Positions 36,801 through 48,340 of a DNA stretch of 64,000 nt are shown here, piece by piece. The DNA is taken from assembly GCA_000310025.1 (NCBI GenBank), contig FN649752.1:4059541-4123540 (forward strand). Direction: 5' to 3'. Position 1 is the first letter of the stretch, and every line of letters begins with the position of its first letter. Position numbers and translations under genes: made by a program. The notes under the pieces were generated by a model that was not told where the DNA came from, did not search any database, and saw only the letters and a list, made by a program, of their open reading frames with translations. The stretch is from Ectocarpus siliculosus. Its lineage: Eukaryota; Sar; Phaeophyceae; Ectocarpales; Ectocarpaceae.

Positions 36801-39693
36801 GTGACGGTGTCAAAAATGGTAGTACTGACGGCCTTGGAACCGTGTCGTCGAGAGCTTCGGCTAGCGTATGGTTTGATGCTGGCATCCTCTTGATCGTGGA
36901 GGCAATCGAGCTTTGAAATCGGTCCAGGGGGTGCGGTGTCTTATGCAGCCTGCTGTAGCCCTAGGTTTTGTCTGCTCCTGCAGTCTTACCGTCTTGCCCA
37001 ATGTCTTGTTTGCTTGCGGTTGCCCGGAGCACCTTTGCGACATGCACACACCATCTCAACGTTTGCTCGTTGTCTTGCCGTTGTCAGCGACGTGTGGGGC
37101 TTCATCGGCGTGCTGGACATCTACGGCTTCGAGAAGTTCAACACCAACAGCCTCGAGCAGCTGCTCATCAACTACGCCAACGAGCACCTCCAGCGCCACT
37201 TCAACCAGTGCGTAAATAGTCTCGTATTATTGATGGATGTAGAGATACATCAGTGAATATCGATTTTGGCGAAACCTGTTCCTAGTGATGGATGGACAAG
37301 TGCAGCAGCACTTCCTACTACATAGTACAGTGGTATTAATAGTCGTGTAGTCCTAGATGGGTGTAGGCGCATCAAACACAAGAGTGACCTCTTCCGTCTA
37401 AGAAAATGTATTCCTGTAGATGACAGAACTTGAGTACCAGAGTCGCGTTCCCTGGAGTGCCTTGGGGAATTGAAAAACGTTCGAATGCCCGCGCCAACCA
37501 CACCGAAAAGGCGCGCCTTTTGGCAGCCGAAATCAAGCGATGTAGGGGTGTTTACCACGGGCGACGTCCTTGGTCCAGTGGGTGAGCCCTTGTGGTTCTA
37601 ACATGGCTTAGAATTTTGCTAATCGCCGCCTTTTTTTCAACACAGCTGCCACATTTTTCGCACCGCCAGGCATTCCGACATGCTTGGAACTGGGTGTGAA
37701 AGCTCTACCTTTTTTTTTAACAACGCTGCACCATTTCGTATGCATATCACCAGGCATATGTTCGAGGTGGAGCAAGTCGACTACGACAACGAGCAGATCG
37801 ACTGGAGCTACATCACCTTCAACGACAACAAGGTGCACGGCCGTACATACCGTAGATACCTCACACGAACATTCACGTTCGCTGCAGACTGCAGACACCC
37901 AAAAGTTGTTCCTCGGCTGGTAGAACGCCAATGACGTCATGACAACTTGGTGGGAACTAGCGACAGCAATCTTGGTTCTTTAGTGGAGTCATGTCTCGAG
38001 AGGACAGTGGCCCGCGTTCTTCGCTACACAAGTTCCCGTTGGCTGTTGTAGTTGTAGTGCTGGTTCTTTCTTCCTTGAGGTTTGCAAATTCACCCCTAGA
38101 AGTAAAAACATTATTCGGGGGACCGCCCGCGAGATATTGAGTTTGTTGAGGAAATAGAACTGTGAGGGGGAACGCAGACCGTATTCCCTAACCCTAGCCC
38201 TAACCCTAACCCAGCTTCCCCGATTGTATTCTGTATCCAACATGTTTACTTTATCGAAACTAGAAAAACCCTGCGAAGACTACTGTGCTTGTTTGCTGTT
38301 TTTTTGTGTTCATCGGAGTCATTCGCTGTTGTGAAGCGGCGGCCTCTGTTGCCTGATTCGCTACATACGCGGTCCCGTAATTTTCTGTTGCGGTGGGCGC
38401 TTCCGCCTACAACTGCAGTTTGATCGCATTTCCTCGCTTCGAATTATACAGCAACGTTTACTCGTACATGACTGCGTTTGATTTTTTTGTTGTGTGCAGG
38501 CGTGTCTGGAGCTTATCGACGGCAAGGGCGGCCTCTTCTCCTGCCTAGACGACATACAGAGGTTTGAAGGGAAAGAGGCCAACCTCAAGTTCCTCAGCAG
38601 CTTCAAGCAGAAACACGGCCCTCCCGCTGGCGGCGGCGGCGGCGGCGGCGGCGCAAACCTGAGGTGCGCCTGCAATTTATTTGTGGTTTTCGTGCGCGTG
38701 CTGGACGTCACTCTTCACTTTTTACACCCCTCGGTATGTTTCATGGACGCACCAGCCCGGGTTACCCAGAACGAAAACCACCCTGGAGGGTTTGAAAACT
38801 CAAGATGGCGACTGACGAATACATTTTTCGGGTAACTTGTGAACTATTAGTAGCTGCGGATGGACACAACCCTGGATGACCCAGGCTGATGTTGTGTGTT
38901 AAGCGCACCCGGTCGCTTTAAGGCTGTGGGTGCTGTTGTTGTTGAAACCGTCGGTGTGTTCATGTCGTGTCTGATCGCGTCGTGTGTTGTGGCACTTGCG
39001 TCACTAGCAAAGCACGGTCTCGTGTGTTACAACACATGCCTGTTGCTCTGCGTCTCTAACGGTGTGGGTTCTCCTGGTTCGTCGTGTGGACGTTACAGGG
39101 GAAATATGGCCAAGTCCGGGTCTACGTACGGCTCCATTTCCTCTCCAGTCACGAGGTGAGTTAACCGGAGATTGAGGAAATTCGAACCAGAACGAAAAAG
39201 CAGAAGACGTGGTGACTCTTGTGAGTCGGAAATGATGTCTACACCCGCCGCTCGTGGCTCGTCTGGAACTCTTGTTCCCCTCGACTTTGCCACGAAAGGT
39301 TATATATGCTGCTGTCGAATGATCACCGTTTCCCGGTTAGTGTACAATGTGTTATTCGTACATGTAGTATTCTCGGTCGTGTGCAATGTGATATTTATAT
39401 CCTTGGAAGTAGCATCATCAACGAACACCGTGCCCAGTACCTCATGTGGCGGATGTCGTTTGCTGTCAACGACGTTGGATGAAGTTGGTCCATTGCGAAT
39501 GCCTTGCCATGCGCATAATATTCTTGTGTTTTTTTGTCCTTGAGTCGGCGTTGTCTTGAAGTGCAAACCCTTTCTCTGCACGGCATCTCGTTACGATAAT
39601 ATTTTGTTGCTGTTGTTTTGCACGACGAGTTAAATGTCGCTCTTGTTGCTGCTGTGGCTGTGTTGTTGTTGTGGTTGTTGCTGTTGCTGTTGC

Positions 39694-39730
<37 letters not shown>

Positions 39731-42712
39731 GCGCAGGCGGAACTCTGTCGGCCACCCGCACTTCGTGTCGCCGCGGTTCGACCCCGACATCTCCTTCGGA
39801 ATAAAGCACTACGCCGGTGAGGTTGATGCCAAAGCCAAATGGCGGCGTTGGAAGTGTCCAGTCGAGAGCTTTCCGAAAAGCTTCGTTTGATGTTATCTTC
39901 CTTTCTTGTGTGGAGAATCCGAGCTTTGACGGTCGGTCCAGGAGTTGTGATATCTCGTGCCACCTACGGCAGCTCTGGGGCCATCTTTTCACTTTCGATC
40001 CGTGACCGATGTGGTGGCTTGCGGAAGAGGTAGCTGTGTGACCAACAATCACCCTGTCCTGTTCACGTCCATGGTCATGTCAACGATGATGTGCGTGTTG
40101 TCTTGCGTGTCATAATTTACCGTCGTGCGCGTGTTTGTTGACTTGGATCTCTCAGGCGACGTGTTCTACAACGTGGCCAAGTTCAACCAAAAGAACAGGG
40201 AGAACCTCACGGCGGACATGAAGGAGCTCATGGCGTCCTCCACCAGTGCTCTCGTCGTCGATGTAAGATGGATGCCACTGACTGGTCATGAAGCATGTGT
40301 CCGATGTATGGTAGATACCACTGACTAAATAGTCATGAAGCATGTGTTCGATGTAAGGTAGATACCACTGGCTAGTCATGGAAAAATATGTGGTACGGCC
40401 GGTCAACCATTGTGAATGTTGTTAGCTTTGGTGAGAACCTGGCTATCGCAATTGATTCCTTGTGCCATGTGGAAGGCTGTGTATCGGTTATTCGCATTAA
40501 TTGACGTTCTGTGTGATCTTCGGTCGACGTTCGTCAGTTGAAGAGGCGCGGGTCACGGGGATGGTAACAATCTGCTATTACTAGTCTAGAGAGATCACGA
40601 AAGGGATGGAGAAAAAATCAACAGCGTTAGTTGCTATCATTGCACTTGAGTCTTGCCTCTATCGTTGTCCAAGGCTAGATAACATGGGCATAGCCCATCC
40701 CACTCCATGTACCACCGTAAGCTCAATCCTGTACCTTCAGCCCATCCCAATTGTAATTGTTGTTGTTGTCTTCACATTAAGAACCGTTCCGATCTCTCTC
40801 TACCCAGTACCTTCGTATGTCCGTACTGATCCAACACTCGACGCGGTCGATTCCCGTGGTCACAGGTTAACTTACCCTATACCCTATACCCTGCGCTGTA
40901 AGCACTCGTCCTCACCTTCTCCCGGTGTTGGAAAAAGGTTCGCTTATTCCGGAACAACAATAATTAATTCTTAATTTTTTTTTAATATTTCAGGTATTCA
41001 AAGCCGGCGAGCAAGATGGTCAGAACGACGACGACGACGACGAAGACGCCTTCGAAGCGCCCACACGCGGTCGGGGCGGGGCCGGCGGACGCACCATCCG
41101 CTCCAAGAGCATCGGCATCCAGTTCAAGGAGAGCCTCGCCGAGCTCATGGCCACCATCGCCATCACTCACCCCAGGTTCGTACGCCGAGCCTGAACCGTC
41201 ACGTGAACCTTTCCCCGAACCGTTGCCCATTTTTGCCGTTTTTAGAACCACCATTGCCATTGCTCACCCCAGGTTAGATATTTTACCCCAAAGCGTCACC
41301 TGGATCGCTGCCCGAACCACAATTGTCATCACCCACCCAGGTACGTGTTTCTTTGCCGCGAATCTGAACCGTCACCTGAACCGCATCCCTATTTAGTCGT
41401 TCTTCGAACCTGAATATTTCCATCACTCACCCCAGGTTCGTTTTTTTTGCGCGAACCTGAAATTCTGTCTCTCGTAACGCTTTCATCGTTTTCGAACCAA
41501 CGTCTCCATCACTCTCGTGTTGTTATCCTATTCGTCCTATTCGTCGACAGTACAAACGTTCAACAGCGACTTGCGCAAGAGAGAAAAGAAATTGTGTTAT
41601 GTTCACAAAGTATTGGAGTACTCCGGAGTACCTGGTAGCATTTTTTACGGGTTTTGTTTTGCGCAAGGCAACTACACGCCACTGCATGCGCTCACACACC
41701 GTGGTATCCCCCCCCCCCCCCCCAGGTACATCCGATGCGTCAAGCCCAACCCGGACAAGCAAAGCGGTAGGTTCGACGGCGAGGACGTTCTGCTTCAGCT
41801 GCAATACTCGGGGACCATGGAGACCATCCGCATCCGCCAGCAGGTATCTGCTGTGGTGTACCACGCTTTTTTTTTTTTTTGTGAACGTGAAGAAGAACAA
41901 TCCTGTGTTTTTACCCTCCTTCCGAGTTACTCCAGCTCTGCTGCGCCACACGTGGTTGCCAGTGATGGATGTTGGGTACCTCACAGAGGGAACAAGAGCT
42001 AAGTACCTCGGCTAGCATAGAAGGCTCACCAAGTGATTTTGATGTGCTTGTCGAGTGCGCATAGTACGCCTATGGTCGAGCTGATGGTGTTTTGTAAGGT
42101 GCGTGGTAAGGTGTAAAGGGCATGTTTGCCACATCGGATTGGAGCTAATCCGTAACAGGAGGCAAAGACCATTTAGTGCACATGGCCACGGCAAATGACG
42201 CTTAGTAAAGCGGATGACGAAAGAGAAACACGCGCCGCCCGGAACGGAAACCCACCGACAGCAGCACCCCCGCAATGCGCCTGAACAAGAAGGCGAAACA
42301 AGGACAACAGATGCAGGCAGATCAGCGTTTGTGTTCTTCCTCTTTTCTGCGATGATTGTTAGCTGTGAAGCAATTTTATCTCAAACGCTCAATACTGTAA
42401 AGACGTGTTAAACACATGCCATCGATTCGGGCTTTGGCTTGATCGGGAGTACTTTCCTGTGATTGCATGCCCACCGTATTTTCTAAACCAACCTTGCATG
42501 CCAACTTCGTAAACCAACCTTGCGATGGTGGCGGGTTGCCTTGCCGCGGTGGGTGCTCTTGTCAGGGCTACGCCCTTCGCGAGCTGAAGGACGACTTCCT
42601 CAAGAAGTACAAGGTGCTGCAGCCCGACGCCGAGGACCTGGAGGCCCTCGTGGCCTACCTGAGCAGCATGCTGGGCGCTTCCCACCGCGACTGGCAGATC
42701 GGGACGTCCAAG
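27868..42712 (+). CDS. motor-domain block (exons 1-19) of the myosin-CBS gene
   Basis: Exons: 27868-28252, 29158-29293, 29891-30020, 30611-30781, 31221-31408, 31797-32004, 32709-32903, 33730-33856, 34556-34683, 35497-35636, 37088-37207, 37754-37832, 38500-38663, 39099-39155, 39737-39816, 40156-40262, 40994-41175, 41726-41843, 42566-42712. Motor landmarks appear in order: [15 protein letters not shown]-loop GESGSGKT (31311-31334, ~residue 305), switch [24 protein letters not shown], switch [19 protein letters not shown], the relay [28 protein letters not shown], an acidic then Gly/Arg-rich loop 2, the actin-binding/SH region [12 protein letters not shown] and [19 protein letters not shown], and converter [12 protein letters not shown]. 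Nucleotide-binding residues are intact, so an active ATPase is expected. Unusual points are a ~20-residue charged insert just before the P-loop strand ([20 protein letters not shown]) and a Gly/Ser-rich insert at 38630-39760. The myosin class is not assigned. Confidence 0.9.
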
Positions 42713-45700
42713 GTGCGCCGCTTTTGCGCATAACCAACCAACTGAATCGGAGAGGGGATTGTTTTTCATGAGCTGGCTCTCATGTTGGTTTCACCACCAC
42801 CACCACCACCGCGGTCTTCCCTTGGACTACTTGGTGTGGAGAAACAGTAGTACGAAATACGAAGTACTTCCGTTTTGTGGGTCAATTTTGGATCAAGGCT
42901 CGGTTTCTGATACATTTTACACCGTCGAGCTTAGACTACCATCCACCATGTGGGATGTACTTGATGTCTGATGTGGGATACACCTCGGATGCGTGCTTTC
43001 CCATCCCCAATTCCTCGTTGCCCCGGAAATTATTTTTACAACCTCCTTTTCGTAGTATAGAAACCGGGCCGGTGTCGTAGTGGTGTTTCGTACCTTTAAT
43101 AGCTGCATCGCGAACGCAGGCCGCTATGGTAGGATGTTTCCTATACTTGAAGTACCAGATAGCCACACTTACAAGGCTGGCCGGTAATGATGTCTCGTAA
43201 TAGTAGGTGAACTGCTGTGTGCCCAGAGAAAACAGCTTGGTCCTGCTGCAAACTCTCGCTCGGCGGAGGAAGGTATTAGCTGATCAGGGGCGTGACTCTG
43301 TCGATTCCAGCCTCATTGAAGAGCCCGAGGCCGTTCGTGTTTCTCGTCTTGAGACAAATGTGAAATGCGACGGGGGTCCATCAGACCGCTCTAGAACGAG
43401 GATGGTGTTGAAACAGGTGTTTTCATTTTGTTTACAAACACCTAAAAACATTATTTCATATCGTTAATTAATGAGTCCAGGATATATAACTGGTAGCAGT
43501 TTGTTCATTATGTTGTAGACCCTCCTGTGCTTCTACACAGCTGTATTGTTGTCGGCATTGCGTGCAACGAAAACTTTACTCATCATCCACCTGCCACCGC
43601 TGGTCGGAAAACCTTGGTTGGTTGCTGTTGGGTCGAAACGGCAGGTTTTCCTCCGCACGTCCATGTCGGACAAGCTCAACCTCATGGTGGACCTTCGGAA
43701 GAAGTGCGCCACCCGCGTCATCCAGCGCTGGGTGGTCAACACCAGGCGAAGGAGTGTTGTGCGTACCACGCTGCAGGTAAAGAAAAATGAAAACACGGTA
43801 CTGCTCGGGGCTGTAAGGATCAAAGTCAAGGGAGCACAGCCCCCCCCCCCCCCCCCCCCCCCCCCCNNNNNNNNNNNNNNNNNNNNNNNNNNNNNNNNNN
43901 NNNNNNNNNNNNNNNNNNNNNNNNNNNNNNNNNNNNNNNNNNNNNNNNNNNNNNNNNNNNNNNNNNNNNNNNNNNNNNNNNNNNNNNNNNNNNNNNNNNN
44001 NNNNNNNNNNNNNNNNNNNNNNNNNNNNNNNNNNNNNNNNNNNNNNNNNNNNNNNNNNNNAAAAAACCCCCCCCCCCCCCCCCCCCGCGCCCTCGCCCTC
44101 GCCCATGTGTATCTTCCTGTTATATGGCGGAAATACTGTTTTTTTTTATTTTCTGAATATAACCCAACGAATCCATCTCTATCTAGGAAAAGAGTCTGAA
44201 ACAGATTTAAGATAGATTTGCAATGAATTGATAGCGTCAGAGAAAGCCACCTGTATTTCCACGTTTTCCCGAGCAGCACACAGCGATATCTCCCCTGTGG
44301 GTTTCAGGCTCCACAAGACAGTTTGGTAGCCGTCTTTAGTTTTTGTTTTCTTTCGAACTGCCATTTTGCCTTAACGTTTCCCTTAACGCGAGGGGAAGAG
44401 AGAGAAGAGAGAGAAGAGAGAGAAACCACACCGACAGAGGAAGTTTCCAGCAGACGCTCTCGGCTCGTATCCTACCTTGTCTCCTCCCATCAGTACTGCT
44501 GTCTCTCCCTCTCTCCCCCAAGACTAGCAGCCTGGGTATTTTAGGAAGTATACATGTCACTGAAAGACTACCCGTTCGAGATATTACCCCTACCCCAGTC
44601 TCTCATTTTTCCACCGGTGTGAGGACCTCAGCGGCCTACGGTTGCAAACTGGAAGCTTGTTGAGATGCAGTCATTGGTACAGGATGAGGTGCGGGTGACT
44701 GCAGCGGTGCTTGGACCAACTCAACGCCATGTCGGGCTTCCGTACGGATGTACATCGCCGAGGCCGACGACCGGTAACCGATCGCCCACGAGCAGCCAAG
44801 GGCGGCACCTCATCCTGCACCAACGACTGAATCTCAACAAGCTTCAAGTTTGCAACCGTGGGCCGCTCGCCGATAAGCATCCAGTCTTTCATGAATAGCC
44901 AGGTTGTGCCACGCCGCTAGGAAATCTTGGCGCGAGCGTCTGCACGTGCACCATGGACATGGTCTGTGACGAACACCAGGGGCGGGTCTCCCGCCGGTGT
45001 TCGCCCGCCCCAGTTCGATATCGGTCCACCGACGCCGCCGCCTCGCGATCTCCTTTCTCCGCTTGCAACTGGCTGACGAACCTGACCGTTCGCGACATCG
45101 AAGCTCTCGTTCATCGCCGCCAACGCCGCACGCATCTCGGCATGTCGGCGGAGCTCTCGCCCCGCCGCCGCGCAGCGGCGCAGCCGACCGCGGTCCGACC
45201 CCCTATTTGGCGTCGGTCGTGTCGTGCTAATGGTGGGTGGCTGAGCAGTGCGCCCCCGACCCCGCCCCGCCGGCGTCCCACCGGACGTCGATCTCGTCGC
45301 TGACGGCAACTGTCGTGTCGAAACACCGCACGGCCAAAGGGACGGGGACAACAAGCAAGTATGAAACGACATATTATCGCGGGCGGTAGCTGCTGCTGCT
45401 CGGCGAACACCGACCGCTGCGGAATCACGTCGATTTGTGCATGTATGGCGGATAGTTTGGTTCAAGTAACTGCGCACTTGTAGACAGCCTTTTTTTCTTT
45501 ACAACAAACACCTCTACGCGCCTTTTTTCCCCCATGGCCTGCTTCGCCCATCGCTACGCAGCCGTTCTTGAAGTCGTCGGTGAAGCTGATGAAGTACCTT
45601 CGAGCCGCGGCTTACTTCCGGAACCTGCTCGAAGAGAGGCGGGCGGCGACTTCGATGGCGCGGTGGTACCGTCTGTCCAGGGACCGTAAGCGGTTCGTGT

Positions 45701-46946
45701 CCATGAGGGATGCCGAGAAGGTGGTCAAGGTGAGTGCTAGGTGACACGATGTAAGGTATTACACACCCTGGGCCGACTTTGAATGAACTCCACAGCAGAG
45801 GAGAAGGCGTTGCCGAAAGTAGCGGCGTTGGACCAATCTCGTGGAGAGCTTTCCGCCGTTTTTATTGTACTGAACGCGCGCGGAAGTAGTCTTGCATTGC
45901 GCTTGGTTTGGTGAACACGGGGCACCGATGGTATTGCATGGCAAAGGGTAGAATGGCACGAAGATGGGTAGAACGGCGCAACGTCTTCTTTCCGAGAATG
46001 TAAGATTTTCAGTAGATACCAAGCCAATCCCAACAGGGGGCGCACAAGAGAGAAGTTAAACGAGATTCCCCCTGAACGTCAAGTATGTTTTCCACCCTCT
46101 TCTCGGTAGATTCTACCGCTGATCGCACTAGTATGCGTACCGCCCGCGGTGAACCGCTGTATCCTGTATTGTGAACATCATTTGTGACACTTATTGCCTG
46201 GTTGTTGTTGATGTACTGTACTTGTTGAAGTCCGCGATGAGAGTGAGGTACTTCGTGACCCAGCTGGCCGTGAGAAAGGAGTTCGCCGGCAGTTCAGTGA
46301 GCGAGATCGAAGCGGCTATCGAGACCCTCGTGGAGAAGGAGAAGGCGCTCAGAGACAAAAAGGTGTGCAACACATTACTCCGTCCTTTTTGTCTGGTCTT
46401 GCCGTTGTCGTTGTTGTCGTTGGTGGTGGTCTTGTCGTCGTTATTGGCCTTTGTTTCTCGCAGCCATTCCACCTGTTTGTTAGGGCTAGCAGTGTCCTCA
46501 GGCGTGAGCCTCATCCTTTCCAGGACCGAACGAGTGATTTGTGATTTGTCCAATCAAGACCAACTTCATGTTGACCTACACCCCCCCCACCCACCCGACA
46601 GAATTGTGTTCCTCTCTACGGCAGTAAAAAAAAAAATCGCCGTCTCACCTGCGCCTGACCTACTCCCTGTTTTTCAGGATTTCTTGGCCTGCCTACCCGT
46701 AGCGTCCCGGCTGCACCACCTGAGGATCGTGGCCACCTCCATGAAGGAGCGCGACGAGAGGCGCAAGGAGCTAGCTGCCGGCGGTAACGGGGGCGGTGCG
46801 ATCGGGGCAGACGGCGGCCCCGCTCGGCAAGAGGTGGAGGTGCGTCTGATGGAGGCCGGGTGGAGGATGGCCGACGCAGAGGCGGAACAGAACTACGCGG
46901 TGTGCACGCGGCTGCAGAGGGAGATCAAGAACCTCGAGGTGCGTTG

Positions 46947-46978
<32 letters not shown>

Positions 46979-48196
46979 GGTGGCGTTGGTGTTGTTGGTG
47001 GTGTTGTTGGTGGTGTTGTTGGTGGTGGTGCTGTTGGGGGTGCGGAGGTCCGTTGGTGCTGATGTTTTTGTTGTCGATGGTGGTGTGGTGGTGCTGGGCC
47101 GTATTTTGAATATTTCGGAATTCGCACCGAAACTAATTGTTGCGAACATCAGTACTGTTGTAACGTACCTGGTATGGTGTTGCCCTCGTGGGTTGACTTC
47201 CCGCGGGTTCCATTGACAACGAATCAATCTAGCATACGATAGCAGTACTTTGTATTTTGCACAAGTCTGCCGCCAATACTATCGCCAAGCACAATCGTGT
47301 GTTGTCCTTGATACCGCAGGCGCAGCGTGAGCAGAATCCCACGCTGGCGGAGCTGAAAGAGAAGGAGGAGAAGACCAAAGCCGAGATCGACGAGGCGGCC
47401 GCCAACACCGACTACGCGAAGGCGGGGCAGTTGCAGGCGAGATAGTACGAATGTTTGAATGCCAATCCGGAGGAAAGAAGGAAATATGACGCAGCGCTGC
47501 TAATCGCCACTAGTTGTCGTCTCTCGATCGAGATGATGGCCATATGGTTGTATCCAGCGTCGCCCGCTGCCTTTTTTGCGTGTTTAGCTCGGGACGAGAC
47601 GCTTGATCGTCTCCCTGCCTCCCGAGCCCTTGTGGTTCTTCGTCGAAAAATTGTCTGCCGTCGCTGCTGTGTCTGTTGTTGCTGTGGTTGTCGTCATCGT
47701 TGTTGTTGTTGTTGATGTTGTTGTTGATATTGTCTTCACGATAGAACACCGTTCCGATACTACTCTGCTCTGCACCTTCGTATCATCCTTACCGGTCCAA
47801 TTGATGCGGGCGTCTTCCGTGGCCACAAGCCAACTACCCAAAACGGCACACACGAAATATCATCAAACGCGCGAAGTCTTGTGTCGGCTTGTTGTGACGT
47901 CAGACGGAGCTGGTGTCGATGGAGGAGAAGATCAAGGTGATCGAAGAGGTAGTGGAGGCCGAAAAGGCCCGGAGCGCCTTGAAGGACTTGTCGCAGAAGG
48001 AGCTCGAGGACAAGATTCACACCACCACCGACGAACTCGAAGCCGCCAAGGCCGCGAAGGACTTCGCCAAGTGCATCGACCTGCAGGTGTCTAGTGCTGG
48101 CGTGACGCAAGATACCACACCCTTTGGAGACTGATTTTCCAAAGCTCGAGTAGAGCTGACGTTTGTTGATGTTGTTGTTGTTTTAGTTATTGCTGT

Positions 48197-48230
<34 letters not shown>

Positions 48231-48234
48231 TTCG

Positions 48235-48278
<44 letters not shown>

Positions 48279-48309
48279 GCTGTCGTTGTTTTCGTTGTTG
48301 TTGTTTTGA

Positions 48310-48340
<31 letters not shown>

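Noticed and set aside
44917-45477. 186-codon Arg/Ala-rich open frame, minus strand, in myosin intron 20
   Set aside because: High-GC chance frame antisense to the gene; no recognisable domain.
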